Origin: CALBJU01 sp965247125
GTDB taxonomy: Bacteria > Bacteroidota > Rhodothermia > Rhodothermales > UBA10348
NCBI GenBank assembly: GCA_965247125.1
Contig: CBDFGO010000003.1
Coordinates: 992,001-1,056,000 of the forward strand
Reading direction: 5' to 3'
DNA length: 64,000 nucleotides
Part shown: one piece after another, positions 44,559 through 52,923 of the stretch
How the letters are laid out: every line of letters starts with the position of its first letter
Position numbering within the stretch: the stretch's first letter is position 1
The notes under the pieces: model-generated
Database searches by the model: none
What the model was told of the DNA's origin: nothing
The model's input: the letters and a program-made list of their open reading frames with translations, nothing else
Position numbers and translations under genes: made by a program

Positions 44559-46019
44559 TTAGCCTACGCTGCCCTCGAGTTCGATGGAGAGGAGATTCCG
44601 GGCTTCGACGGCAAACTCCATGGGCAACTGAGATAGGATTTCCTTACAAAAACCGGTCACGATCAACTTGATCGCATCCTGCTCGCTGATCCCGCGCTGC
44701 TTGCAGTAAAACATCTGATCTTCGCCGATCTTTGAGGTCGTAGCCTCGTGCTCTACTTTCGCGGTCGGATTACTTATTTCGAGATAGGGAAACGTGTGTG
44801 CGCCGCATCGATCTCCGAGCAGCATCGAATCACATTGGCTGAAGTTTCGAGCATTCTCCGCTCTTCTGTTAACCTTGACAAGTCCGCGATAGGAGTTCTG
44901 ACTGAACCCGGCCGAGATACCCTTCGATATAATGGTCGAGGAAGTGTTCTTGCCGATGTGGATCATCTTCGTCCCTGTATCTGCCTGCTGGCGTCCTTTC
45001 GTGAACGCAACGGAGTAAAACTCGCCAACTGAGTCATCCCCCTTAAGGATGCAGGACGGATATTTCCAGGTGATCGCAGACCCTGTTTCCAGCTGGGTCC
45101 AGCTTATTTTTGAACGATCGCCTTCGCAGATTCCTCTCTTGGTGACGAAATTGAAAATTCCTCCAACCCCTTCTGCGCTTCCCGGATACCAGTTTTGGAT
45201 GGTGGAATACTTCACTTCGGCGTCTTCCATCGCAATGATTTCCACAACGGCCGCATGTAGCTGATTTTCATCGCGCTGAGGAGCCGTGCATCCTTCGAGG
45301 TAGCTCACGTACGAACCCGCGTCGGCGACAATCAGCGTTCTTTCAAATTGTCCCGTACCAGACTCGTTGATTCTGAAATAAGTCGACAGCTCAACGGGGC
45401 AACGCACGCCTTTAGGGATGTAGCAAAACGATCCGTCTGAGAAGACCGCAGAATTAAGCGCGGCGTAATAATTGTCGGTGTAGGGGACAACGCGCCCTAG
45501 ATATTTTCGCACAAGGTCGGGATGCTCCTGCACGGCATCACTGAACGAGCAAAAAATAATGCCGTTCTTTTCCAGTTCCGCGTTGAACGTCGTGGTGACA
45601 GAAACAGAATCCATCACCACATCAACCGCGATTCCAACGAGCCGCTCCTGTTCCTGAATGGGGATTCCCAGGCGGTTGAAAGTATCGATCAGCTGAGGGT
45701 CTACTTCGTCAATTGATTCATATTCTGGGGCCTGTTTCGGGGCGGCGAAGTAAGAAATGGCCTGAAAATCGATCTCTGGAAGGTCAAGGTGTGCCCAGTC
45801 TGGAGAGGCTTCCTTGTCCAGCAGTGAGATGAAGTGCCTATATGCCTTCAAACGCCACTCGAGCAGCCACTCGGGTTCGTTTTTTTTTGCAGAGATGATG
45901 CGTACTACTTCCTCCGTCAGACCAGCAGGAATCTTGTCCGATTCGATATCAGTGACGAATCCGTACTTATAGTCGCTCTCGGCAACTTCGTGCAGCAGAT
46001 CTGTGCCGTTTTCACTCAT
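44559..46019 (-). CDS. sufB: Fe-S cluster assembly scaffold protein SufB
   Basis: SufB is the main scaffold on which the cluster is built. From the ATG at 46019 it has 486 residues and starts MSENGTDLLHEVAESDYKYGF, as in the family. Family segments include SVSVTTTFNAELEKNGIIFCSF, PKGVRCPVELSTYFRINES, CTAPQRDENQLHAAVVEI (conserved cysteine), and HEATTSKIGEDQMFYCKQRGISEQDA near the end. The frame back to 46055 has a hydrophobic, unrelated start. It is the promoter-proximal gene of sufBCDSET. Confidence 0.96.
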   Translation of the reverse strand: MSENGTDLLHEVAESDYKYGFVTDIESDKIPAGLTEEVVRIISAKKNEPEWLLEWRLKAYRHFISLLDKEASPDWAHLDLPEIDFQAISYFAAPKQAPEYESIDEVDPQLIDTFNRLGIPIQEQERLVGIAVDVVMDSVSVTTTFNAELEKNGIIFCSFSDAVQEHPDLVRKYLGRVVPYTDNYYAALNSAVFSDGSFCYIPKGVRCPVELSTYFRINESGTGQFERTLIVADAGSYVSYLEGCTAPQRDENQLHAAVVEIIAMEDAEVKYSTIQNWYPGSAEGVGGIFNFVTKRGICEGDRSKISWTQLETGSAITWKYPSCILKGDDSVGEFYSVAFTKGRQQADTGTKMIHIGKNTSSTIISKGISAGFSQNSYRGLVKVNRRAENARNFSQCDSMLLGDRCGAHTFPYLEISNPTAKVEHEATTSKIGEDQMFYCKQRGISEQDAIKLIVTGFCKEILSQLPMEFAVEARNLLSIELEGSVG

Positions 46020-46101
46020 AAATATCGAAATTAACAGAAATAGAACCCAAAACACCAGGCTCGATATGCAAAAAAAGCCTAAAAAGGCCGATTTTCTATT
46101 C

Positions 46102-46124
46102 TTATTTGGATTAAGTCTAAATAA
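46102..46124. promoter_or_regulatory. putative operator palindrome between sufB and the A-type carrier gene
   Basis: Half-sites TTATTTGGA and TCTAAATAA flank a 5-base centre and are inverted repeats with one mismatch. The core TTT(G/A)GA...TC(T/C)AAA resembles operators of DtxR/MntR-type metal-responsive repressors. It sits in the AT-rich divergent promoter region, 83 bases from the sufB ATG and 154 from the other gene. The regulator named is inference; Fur or Rrf2 binding is also possible. Confidence 0.45.
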
Positions 46125-46277
46125 AGGAAAAATAACAGATTAGTTTCCTTCTGAAGTCAGAAATGACCCAGTATTCACACGGGATAAGAGGAAGCCTGGG
46201 CCTGTTTGGGAACCGCATTGAGTGGAGTTTGTGCACAGAGCTGGCGATAACGATTTGCCAAGCCCTATTACAATACC

Positions 46278-46628
46278 ATGGAAACTCAGACCGAAACCAT
46301 TCTCAGGATAACTGACGCGGCCCTTGACAAGCTGGCGCAGACCGCTGCTCGTGAAGGGGTAGACGTAGTTGACTCCTTTCTGAGAGTTGCTGTCGTTCCG
46401 GGTGGCTGTTCAGGTTTGACGTATGACCTGGGATGGGACACGCTCAGAAGCGATGTCGACAAATCATTTAAAATCTCGAACTTCACGCTTGTTGTTGACC
46501 CGCGAAGTGCCGCCTACCTGCAGGGCACTACGTTGGATTTCTCTGAGGGGCTGGAAGGGAAGGGGTTCTATTTCGACAACCCACAGGCGGTTCGAAACTG
46601 CGCGTGCGGCGAGAGTTTTGGCCTCTGA
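46278..46628 (+). CDS. A-type iron-sulfur carrier (HesB/IscA/SufA family)
   Basis: The 116-residue protein carries clusters from the scaffold to target proteins. The three conserved cysteines are visible: VVPGGCSGLTYDLGWD near residue 42, and the C-terminal NPQAVRNCACGESFGL with the CxC pair. It is divergent from sufB and shares the putative operator region. A second A-type carrier occurs at 55704. Confidence 0.93.
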   Translation: METQTETILRITDAALDKLAQTAAREGVDVVDSFLRVAVVPGGCSGLTYDLGWDTLRSDVDKSFKISNFTLVVDPRSAAYLQGTTLDFSEGLEGKGFYFDNPQAVRNCACGESFGL

Positions 46629-46642
46629 CCTCTGACCTCTGA

Positions 46643-47149
46643 TCAGTTTTCGGTCCACTGAATCAAGTCGCCTTCGATCAGTCCGATCGAATCGGTGACA
46701 CCCGCTTCAACCTCCAAAACGTACTGTGCCTCTCCCAGGGACGAGATGGTTTCGGTGCGCATAGGTTGGACATATTTGGATATACTCAGAACCGTACCGT
46801 CCGACAGGATAAAAATCAGATCCAGGGCTATTCGCGTATTTGCCATCCAGAAGCCTTGCTGGGTCTCATCGCTGAACAGGAACAGCATGCCCGCGTCGGT
46901 GGGAAGACCATCGCGTTGCATAAGACCTCTCGTTCGAGCAGAATCGGACTCAGCGATTTCGATGATCAGTTCGTGGAATATTTCCCCTTCACGGCTCATG
47001 GTCAGAGAGCCATCTTCTCGGAACGGGATGTTCACGTGTCCCGCCTTCTCCGACTGCTCGGACGGACCCTCGCTGACAGGTTTATCACCGCAAGCCGAAA
47101 ATGTGAGGCCGCCAAGGAGGATGATCAGGATGTAACCGGTGTTTTTCAT
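46643..47149 (-). CDS. DUF192 lipoprotein, copy 1
   Basis: The 168-residue protein has a lipoprotein signal (MKNTGYILIILLGGLTFSAC, cysteine at residue 20) and the DUF192 fold. The fold shows IIEIAESDSARTRGLMQRDGLPTDAGMLFLFSDE, then GFWMANTRIALDLIFILSDGTV, and a final VLEVEAGVTDSIGLIEGD. DUF192 proteins are small exported beta-barrels of unknown role. The gene starts 2 bases after the stop of the homologous copy 2, so the pair is a tandem duplication. Confidence 0.88.
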   Translation of the reverse strand: MKNTGYILIILLGGLTFSACGDKPVSEGPSEQSEKAGHVNIPFREDGSLTMSREGEIFHELIIEIAESDSARTRGLMQRDGLPTDAGMLFLFSDETQQGFWMANTRIALDLIFILSDGTVLSISKYVQPMRTETISSLGEAQYVLEVEAGVTDSIGLIEGDLIQWTEN

Positions 47150-47151
47150 TC

Positions 47152-47694
47152 TTATTGTTCAAAAGTGCGCCGTTCCCAGCTGATTCTGTCTTCGTCCGTA
47201 ATGCCGTAACGGTCAACGAAGCCGGCGCGAACTTCTACCACATATTGAGCCGGGGCTGTGGATTCAATTTGGTCCTCGGAAAAGGGCGCCGTCCGCTTGA
47301 CGATATTCACGATCTCACCATCGGCATCCACAAACAGGATATCGAGAGCGAGAGACGTGTTTTTCATCCAGAATGATCGCATGGATTCGACGGGATCGAC
47401 AAACAGCATCCCGCCTCTGTCAGGCATCGTCCGCCGGTACATTAATCCCTGAGCCTGCGCTGCAGGGGTCTCAGCGACCTCTATCAGTATTCGGGTCACG
47501 AGTGCGCTGTCTGGATTGATGAAGTCCAATACACCATCCGCACGAAATTCGATGTCGCGAGCGATCTGATTGGCTGCGTCGTCTTTCGAACCACATCCGC
47601 CGAGCAGCGTGATGAGGGCCACTGCACCTATTAATCCGAGGAGTCTGGTTAATCCGAGGAGTTCGGAAGAAGGCGCGCGGTTACGGAGTCGCAT
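47152..47694 (-). CDS. DUF192 lipoprotein, copy 2
   Basis: The 180-residue protein has a lipoprotein signal (LLGLIGAVALITLLGGC, cysteine near 34) and the same DUF192 core as its neighbour: ILIEVAETPAAQAQGLMYRRTMPDRGGMLFV, SFWMKNTSLALDILFVDADGEI, and VVEVRAGFVDRYGITDED. Its first 15 codons overlap the hemW 3' end in another frame, which suggests coupled translation. A later start is possible but would cut the positively charged N-region of the signal. Confidence 0.87.
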   Translation of the reverse strand: MRLRNRAPSSELLGLTRLLGLIGAVALITLLGGCGSKDDAANQIARDIEFRADGVLDFINPDSALVTRILIEVAETPAAQAQGLMYRRTMPDRGGMLFVDPVESMRSFWMKNTSLALDILFVDADGEIVNIVKRTAPFSEDQIESTAPAQYVVEVRAGFVDRYGITDEDRISWERRTFEQ

Positions 47695-48806
47695 AAAGTT
47701 TTACCGAGATCTGTAAGCCTGACGGTCTGATTTCTAATGGGTTGGATGAGGCCGCCTTCTTCGAGGTGGGCCAGTTCATCGACACGTTCAACCAGCAGGT
47801 CAACGCCGTACCGATCCTCCAGTTCTTGAAGATTCAGGCCATCTGACGTACGCAATCTAAGGAGAATGTATTCATCTGCCAGCGTATCCAGACTCAGTAG
47901 TTCTTTGTCCTCCAGGGGCGCAACATGCTGCATCAGCAGGGCTTCGTACTTCTTAAGGTTGCGGACATTTGACCACCGCTCTGCAGGAAGGCCCTTCCAC
48001 CAGAATGAATGAGCCGACGGTCCGCACCCGATATAGTTCGCGTGCTCCCAGTATTTGTGGTTGTGCCTTGCGCGGTGGTCAGGCCTGGCGAAGCTGGAGA
48101 TCTCATAGTGTTCGTAGCCGCGCTTACGGAGGTAATCAATCGTGAATGTAAATTGTGAGGCGGCCTCCTCATCTGAAACGGGCTTGACCAACCCACGATC
48201 AACCTGATTTTTAAGTGGAGTTGCGGACTCAATGCTCAGGTTATAGGTCGAAAGGTGGGGCACTTCAAATGATTGTGCGATTTCGAGATTTGCAGCCCAG
48301 TATTCAGCGGGCTGTCCAGGTACACCAAATATCAGGTCGATCGAAAAATTTGCAAACCCTGCCTTCCGTACGTCCGATATCACCTGTTTCGCGAGTTCGG
48401 CATCGTGGACCCGGTTCATGAAGACCAGGTCCCGGTCGAAAAATGACTGCACACCGATGCTGAGGCGATCAATCCCAAGAGTACGAAGGCCATTGAGGTA
48501 GTCACTCGAAGCATCTTCTGGATTGATCTCCAGGGTTGTTTCCACCACATTCGACGTGTCGAATGCGTCGTTTATCGAACCGATGATGCGATCCAAGTCA
48601 GAGATAGCGAGCTGCGAGGGGGTTCCGCCGCCAAAATAGATGGTCTCGATGGGCTCTGCCTCAGCGTATCCATTTCCCCGAAGCTCAATTTCGCGGCAGA
48701 GCGCTTCGACAAATCCTGTGTGGGATTTCTCGGTCGTAACGAAGTAGAAATCGCAATACGAACAGCGCTGTGAGCAGAAAGGTATATGGAGATAAAGTCC
48801 GGCCAG
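47649..48806 (-). CDS. hemW: haem chaperone / coproporphyrinogen III oxidase-like radical SAM protein HemW, CTG start
   Basis: HemW is a radical-SAM protein that binds haem. No ATG, GTG or TTG lies in frame before the radical-SAM motif. Reading from CTG at 48806 gives MAGLYLHIPFCSQRCSYCDF, the standard HemW N-terminus with CxxxCxxC at residues 11, 15 and 18, and a 385-residue protein of normal family length. GGGGAG lies 4 bases before the CTG. Later motifs are IYFGGGTPSQL, RLSIGVQSF, IDLIFGVPGQ and the C-terminal HemN-like domain. A start at TTG 48596 would lose the Fe-S cysteines. The upstream stop is 27 bases from the CTG in the same frame. Confidence 0.85.
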   Translation of the reverse strand: MAGLYLHIPFCSQRCSYCDFYFVTTEKSHTGFVEALCREIELRGNGYAEAEPIETIYFGGGTPSQLAISDLDRIIGSINDAFDTSNVVETTLEINPEDASSDYLNGLRTLGIDRLSIGVQSFFDRDLVFMNRVHDAELAKQVISDVRKAGFANFSIDLIFGVPGQPAEYWAANLEIAQSFEVPHLSTYNLSIESATPLKNQVDRGLVKPVSDEEAASQFTFTIDYLRKRGYEHYEISSFARPDHRARHNHKYWEHANYIGCGPSAHSFWWKGLPAERWSNVRNLKKYEALLMQHVAPLEDKELLSLDTLADEYILLRLRTSDGLNLQELEDRYGVDLLVERVDELAHLEEGGLIQPIRNQTVRLTDLGKTLCDSVTARLLPNSSD

Positions 48807-48833
48807 GGCGCTCCCCGTAATGTCAGCGGTCGG

Positions 48834-49355
48834 TCAAAAGATTATTCCGATGCGAAAGGGGATGGCGGTTTCCACCTTGTCTTTTCCGATAATCAGTGCA
48901 GGGTCCAGCTCGTAGAAGAGAATGGATTCCCGAAGGGTATGAACCTTGCCAATTCCGACATGAACTGTCGGTCCGGTGAGAGAGTCATCGTTTTTTGAGA
49001 TGTCCAGGAACGCTCCCATTCCCGCCAACAGGTACGGTGCTTTTTCGACGCCAGGCAGCGTGATAATGAGGGATACCTGAGGATCAACGATGAAGACGGC
49101 GTCATCGCTACCGCCGAGAATGAATCCTGTGAGGCCTGCATCAAAGGCAAAGGACAGATCGGCATTGATCGGTGTGGAGATGCGTCCTCGAAAACCGAGA
49201 CCGAAGCCGTGATCAGCGCTCAGCATGGTGTTGAATCCAAAACCGAAGCGAGAATTCGCAAATTGAGCCTCAGATCTCACGGAAGTGAAGACAATCAGCA
49301 CCATTAGTAGTGCAAAGAAGCGAGATGCGCCGCGAAGAATGGCTGAATCATGCAT
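48834..49355 (-). CDS. exported outer-membrane beta-barrel-like protein
   Basis: From the ATG at 49355 the product has 173 residues, with a signal peptide (ASRFFALLMVLIVFTSVRSEAQ). Alternating-residue strands follow (FGFGFNTMLSADHGFGLGFRG, ADLSFAFDAGLTGFIL, VSLIITLPG, and a final AIPFRIGIIF ending in phenylalanine). This is the pattern of small outer-membrane barrels. I do not recognise a specific family. The longer frame to 49550 overlaps fixA and has no signal peptide at its start. The stop is just before hemW. Confidence 0.75.
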   Translation of the reverse strand: MHDSAILRGASRFFALLMVLIVFTSVRSEAQFANSRFGFGFNTMLSADHGFGLGFRGRISTPINADLSFAFDAGLTGFILGGSDDAVFIVDPQVSLIITLPGVEKAPYLLAGMGAFLDISKNDDSLTGPTVHVGIGKVHTLRESILFYELDPALIIGKDKVETAIPFRIGIIF

Positions 49356-49429
49356 GGAGACAACTCTCTGGGCTGATTTCGGTTTGACGGTCTGAAAGCG
49401 GTTCGTACTTTTCTGCGCGATTCTGAACG

Positions 49430-49450
49430 AGGCCCTCGGGCCTTTATTTT
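49430..49450 (+). terminator. small hairpin with T-rich tract upstream of fixA
   Basis: AGGCCC at 49430-49435 pairs with GGGCCT at 49438-49443, followed by TTATTTTTAT. In the plus direction it has the form of a weak terminator or leader hairpin before fixA; no plus-strand gene ends upstream of it. Its role, such as attenuation, is speculative. Confidence 0.35.
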
Positions 49451-49496
49451 TATCTAGAATGGCGACTGAAAGATAGTAAAAAGCTCGATTCGTACG

Positions 49497-50222
49497 ATGA
49501 AATTTTGCGTTTGTGTAAAACAAGTACCAGATGTGCAGGCGGCGGTACAAACCGGTCGCATGGTTCTCAATGCGTATGACGCTTCTGCCGTCGAAGAGGC
49601 ACTGGTTATCAACGAATCAGATGGTGGAGAGATTGACCTCGTACTTGTAGGTCCACCGGCCGCGACTGAAACCATTCGTAAGGCACTGGCGATGGGAGCA
49701 TCAGAGGCCACGCACCTGGTGCTGGGCGAAGGCTCATCAAATGATTCGCATGCAATCGCTCACATTCTGGCCGGGCATTTCAAGGATCACTCGTATGACG
49801 TCATTCTAACCGGTAAACAGTCTCAGGACACCGATTCAGGCCTTACGGGTGGTATGCTGGCCGAGCTTCTGCGGCTGCCCTATGCAACGAATGCCGTAGG
49901 TCTGCGGGCTGAAGGGGACAAGTTGGTCGTTACGAGACAGGGAGATTCCGGACAGGAGATTCTGGAACTGCCAACGCCCTGTCTGGTGACCTGCTCGAAC
50001 GACATGAACAATCCGCGCATCCCTTCCCTGAAGGGAATAATGGGCGCCAAGCGAAAGCAGATTCAGACGCTGGATGCGCCTGCCACGGAGAGCCGAACGA
50101 GCGTTGTGAGCATCGATCCGCCTCCGGGAAGAGAACCCGGAGTCAAGCTGGAAGGGGAGCCCGAGGAAATGGTGGCGGCCCTGATCTCAAAGTTGTCATC
50201 GGAAGCCGGTTTACCGCAGTGA
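49497..50222 (+). CDS. fixA: electron transfer flavoprotein beta subunit, FixA-type
   Basis: FixA with FixB forms a flavoprotein that accepts electrons from NADH. The 241-residue protein starts MKFCVCVKQVPDV and has AYDASAVEEALVINE near 26-40, a nucleotide-binding stretch DVILTGKQSQDTDSGLTGGMLAELL, and the ETF-beta signature TPCLVTCSNDMNNPRIPSLKGIM near 160-182. It is first in a four-gene operon with fixB, fixC and fixX, whose spacing is 37, 15 and -4 bases. Confidence 0.93.
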   Translation: MKFCVCVKQVPDVQAAVQTGRMVLNAYDASAVEEALVINESDGGEIDLVLVGPPAATETIRKALAMGASEATHLVLGEGSSNDSHAIAHILAGHFKDHSYDVILTGKQSQDTDSGLTGGMLAELLRLPYATNAVGLRAEGDKLVVTRQGDSGQEILELPTPCLVTCSNDMNNPRIPSLKGIMGAKRKQIQTLDAPATESRTSVVSIDPPPGREPGVKLEGEPEEMVAALISKLSSEAGLPQ

Positions 50223-50259
50223 CTCCCGTGCCAAATCAATCAGCAGAGGATTCGATTTC

Positions 50260-51243
50260 ATGAGAGGAATTCTTGTATACCTGTCCGTCCAGGATGGTCG
50301 GACAAAGCGGAGTTCGCTCGAGGCGCTTTCGAGAGCCCGAGAGGTGGGAGCCTCCTCTGATATGGTGGTTGAAGCGCTGATCCTGAACTCAAATGCCACG
50401 TCGCTCGCAGATGAAGCATTCCGGCACGGCGCAACGAAGGTCTACACACTGGTTGACCCGATATTCGACACTCACCTCAACGCCCCGCTCGTGGCAGGAC
50501 TGACCACCGCCATCAATGTGACCAAGCCACGACTTTTTGTAGCCGCTTCGACCGAGTCCATAAAGGACGTGCTGGGATCGTTGGCCATCCGATGCGGCGC
50601 CGCGATACTGCCTGATGTGGCGTCATTCGAGCTTTCGGGCGACGATGTTTCCTGCGAGCGACCTGTGATGGCCGCGAAGATGATGGCGCGAACGAAAACC
50701 AGTCACCCGCTGGTGCTTGTTTCCGTTCGCTCGGGTTCCTACGAGGCAACGCCATCTGCTCCTGAAGGATCTGCGGCCGACATCGTTGGAATTGGTCTGG
50801 ACATGCATTCCTCCAGACTCGAGCCAATCCTCCGGGAGGTTGTATCGACGACGAGCGATATGGTGGACCTTTCAGAAGCAAGTGTAGTCGTGGCAGCAGG
50901 AAGGGGCGTTCGCGACGCCGAGGGCAAGGCGCTCATCGAAGAGCTTGCTTCCGTCACGGGTGCCGCAATTGGGGCTTCGCGTGCGGTAGTAGAAACGGAT
51001 CTGTTTCCCGCAACCGCTCAAATCGGGCAAACAGGAAAAGTGGTGTCTCCAGAATTGTATTTTGCTATTGGAATTTCCGGCGCTATCCAGCATGTTGCAG
51101 GCATGTCGAACAGTCGGGTGATCGTAGCCATCAACAAAGATGCTGATGCTCCCATTTTTGACGTCGCCACATACGGCCTCGTAGGAGACTGTTTTAATAT
51201 CTTGCCTACTCTGATTGCAGAGCTGAAGAAAGTGCTTCAGTAG
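50260..51243 (+). CDS. fixB: electron transfer flavoprotein alpha subunit, FixB-type
   Basis: The 327-residue alpha subunit binds FAD. The C-terminal FAD domain shows VVAAGRGVRDAEG near residue 210, ASRAVVETDLFP, QIGQTGKVVSPELYFAIGISGAIQH, and the terminal NKDADAPIFDVATYGLVGD. The N-terminal region (GILVYLSVQDGRTKRSSLEALSRA) fits ETF-alpha. It is 37 bases after fixA and 15 before fixC. Confidence 0.94.
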   Translation: MRGILVYLSVQDGRTKRSSLEALSRAREVGASSDMVVEALILNSNATSLADEAFRHGATKVYTLVDPIFDTHLNAPLVAGLTTAINVTKPRLFVAASTESIKDVLGSLAIRCGAAILPDVASFELSGDDVSCERPVMAAKMMARTKTSHPLVLVSVRSGSYEATPSAPEGSAADIVGIGLDMHSSRLEPILREVVSTTSDMVDLSEASVVVAAGRGVRDAEGKALIEELASVTGAAIGASRAVVETDLFPATAQIGQTGKVVSPELYFAIGISGAIQHVAGMSNSRVIVAINKDADAPIFDVATYGLVGDCFNILPTLIAELKKVLQ

Positions 51244-51258
51244 GAAAACTCACGAAGT

Positions 51259-52581
51259 ATGGAAGACAAGTTCGATTGCATTATCGTCGGCGGCGGGATA
51301 GCAGGTCTGAGTGCAGCAATGATGTTAGCGCGCGGTAATGCCCGTTTTCTTCTCATCGAACGCGGCGAGTTTTGTGGTGCGAAGAATGTCTCGGGAGGCG
51401 TACTGTGGGGAAGTGACCTGGCTCGACTCGTGCCCAATTACTGGGAAGAAGGCCTGGGTTTTGAGCGCTTTGTAAATCACAGAAGGCTCACCTTTATGGA
51501 TGAGCAGTCTGCATTCAGTGTAGACTTCAAATCGAATCATTTCGAAGAAACACCCTACGCGGGAGTCACCGTTCTGCGTTCTGTTTTTGACGCCTGGCTG
51601 GCTGAACGCGTCCAGGAAGCAATAGACGCGAGTGATCAGGCAGAGGAGTCCTTCATGGCGACAGATATCCTCGTCGAAGAGATTCTTCAGGAAGATGGGC
51701 GAGTCGTCGGTATACGAGCGGGAGAAGAATCCTTCCACTCAGATTGTGTGATCATCGCCGAGGGGGTGAATAATCTACTTACCCGCCAGATTGGGCTGGA
51801 GAAGGAATATGTGCCGGACACCTACGTAGCGGTTGGCGTAAAAGAGGTGCTCAAGCTCGACGAGAGCAAGCTGGTGGATCGATTTCAGCTCAGTGGACGC
51901 TCTGGTCTGACCAATGAATTTGTGGGAATGTGCTCAGACGGCGTGGAAGGGGGCGGCTTTCTGTACACGAACAGAGATTCGATTTCCCTGGGCCTTGTTT
52001 TGGGGATGAGGGACCTTCGAGACAAGAACAAAACCCCGTATGACATACTGAACGGATTTAAGGAGCACCCGGCCATTGCGGACATGATAGCGGGTGCAGA
52101 AACGGTGGAATATTCCGCCCATGTAGTTTCGACGGGAGACATTCGGGGTATCCCATCAGAGATCTATACGGATGGTGCGATGGTTGTCGGAGAAGCGGCG
52201 CATCTGCTCTTAAACGCCGGAAAGGCGATACAGGGGATGGATTATGCAATGCGAAGTGGAATCCTGGCCGCAGAAACCGCACTTGCAGCGAAAGAAAAGC
52301 AGGACTTTTCAAGCTCCATGCTCGCGAACTACCGGACTGCGCTCGAAAACAGCTATGTTCTGAAAGATATGAGGAGCTTCCAGGATGCCGTCCACCTTCT
52401 GCATCAGGAGCAGATGTTCGGGGCCATTCCCAATCTCATCTGCGATTTCGGGAGGCAGTTTTTCACCATTGACAGTGAGCCAACTCAGAAGGCATCATCC
52501 ATGATGCGCGCCTCAATAAAGAGACACGCATCCTACTGGGAGCTGGTCAAACTCGGATTGAAAGGAGCACGCGCAATATGA
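51259..52581 (+). CDS. fixC: FixC-type electron-transfer flavoprotein:quinone oxidoreductase
   Basis: FixC passes electrons from the flavoprotein to quinone. The 440-residue flavoprotein has the FAD motif DCIIVGGGIAGLSAAMMLARG at residues 6-26, GEFCGAKNVSGGVLWG (a FixC/ETF-QO signature), IAEGVNNLLTR, and GAMVVGEAAHLLLNAGKAIQGMDYAMRSG. Unlike mitochondrial ETF-QO it has no C-terminal ferredoxin; that part is the separate fixX, which overlaps it by 4 bases. Confidence 0.93.
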   Translation: MEDKFDCIIVGGGIAGLSAAMMLARGNARFLLIERGEFCGAKNVSGGVLWGSDLARLVPNYWEEGLGFERFVNHRRLTFMDEQSAFSVDFKSNHFEETPYAGVTVLRSVFDAWLAERVQEAIDASDQAEESFMATDILVEEILQEDGRVVGIRAGEESFHSDCVIIAEGVNNLLTRQIGLEKEYVPDTYVAVGVKEVLKLDESKLVDRFQLSGRSGLTNEFVGMCSDGVEGGGFLYTNRDSISLGLVLGMRDLRDKNKTPYDILNGFKEHPAIADMIAGAETVEYSAHVVSTGDIRGIPSEIYTDGAMVVGEAAHLLLNAGKAIQGMDYAMRSGILAAETALAAKEKQDFSSSMLANYRTALENSYVLKDMRSFQDAVHLLHQEQMFGAIPNLICDFGRQFFTIDSEPTQKASSMMRASIKRHASYWELVKLGLKGARAI

Positions 52582-52895
52582 GTGATAAAGCACCCAAGCG
52601 GCTTTCCGTATCGGAGCGCCTCGGAATGGTTAATTATCGAAATCAGGGTCGCGCGGAGGCGCGTGCCCACATTGAGGTCGATACGTCAATCTGTAATTCG
52701 ACCTGTACGCACAAGTGCACGACACGCATTTGCCCGGCGAAATGCTACACACTGGACGAACAGGACCAGGTCCACTTCCAGTTCGAAGACTGTATCGAAT
52801 GCGGTACCTGCTTGTATGCTTGCGACCAGGGAGCAGTGACCTGGAAATACCCTCACCCTGAAGAAGGGCGCGGGATCAATTGGACGCTTGGATGA
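52578..52895 (+). CDS. fixX: FixX ferredoxin-like protein
   Basis: The 105-residue protein completes the FixABCX complex with a 4Fe-4S ferredoxin domain. Cysteine clusters are CNSTCTHKC, CPAKC and CIECGTCLYACDQGAV, followed by WKYP and the terminal GINWTLG typical of FixX. The start overlaps the fixC stop (ATGA). The end lies 28 bases from the convergent clpC stop. Confidence 0.94.
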   Translation: MSDKAPKRLSVSERLGMVNYRNQGRAEARAHIEVDTSICNSTCTHKCTTRICPAKCYTLDEQDQVHFQFEDCIECGTCLYACDQGAVTWKYPHPEEGRGINWTLG

Positions 52896-52923
52896 GCCTG
52901 ATTTTCTGGGTCAGCGAGTTCGG

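Noticed and set aside
48596..48598. TTG at 48596 as the hemW start
   Set aside because: It would remove the radical-SAM CxxxCxxC and the IYFGGGTPS motif, both present in the same open frame upstream.
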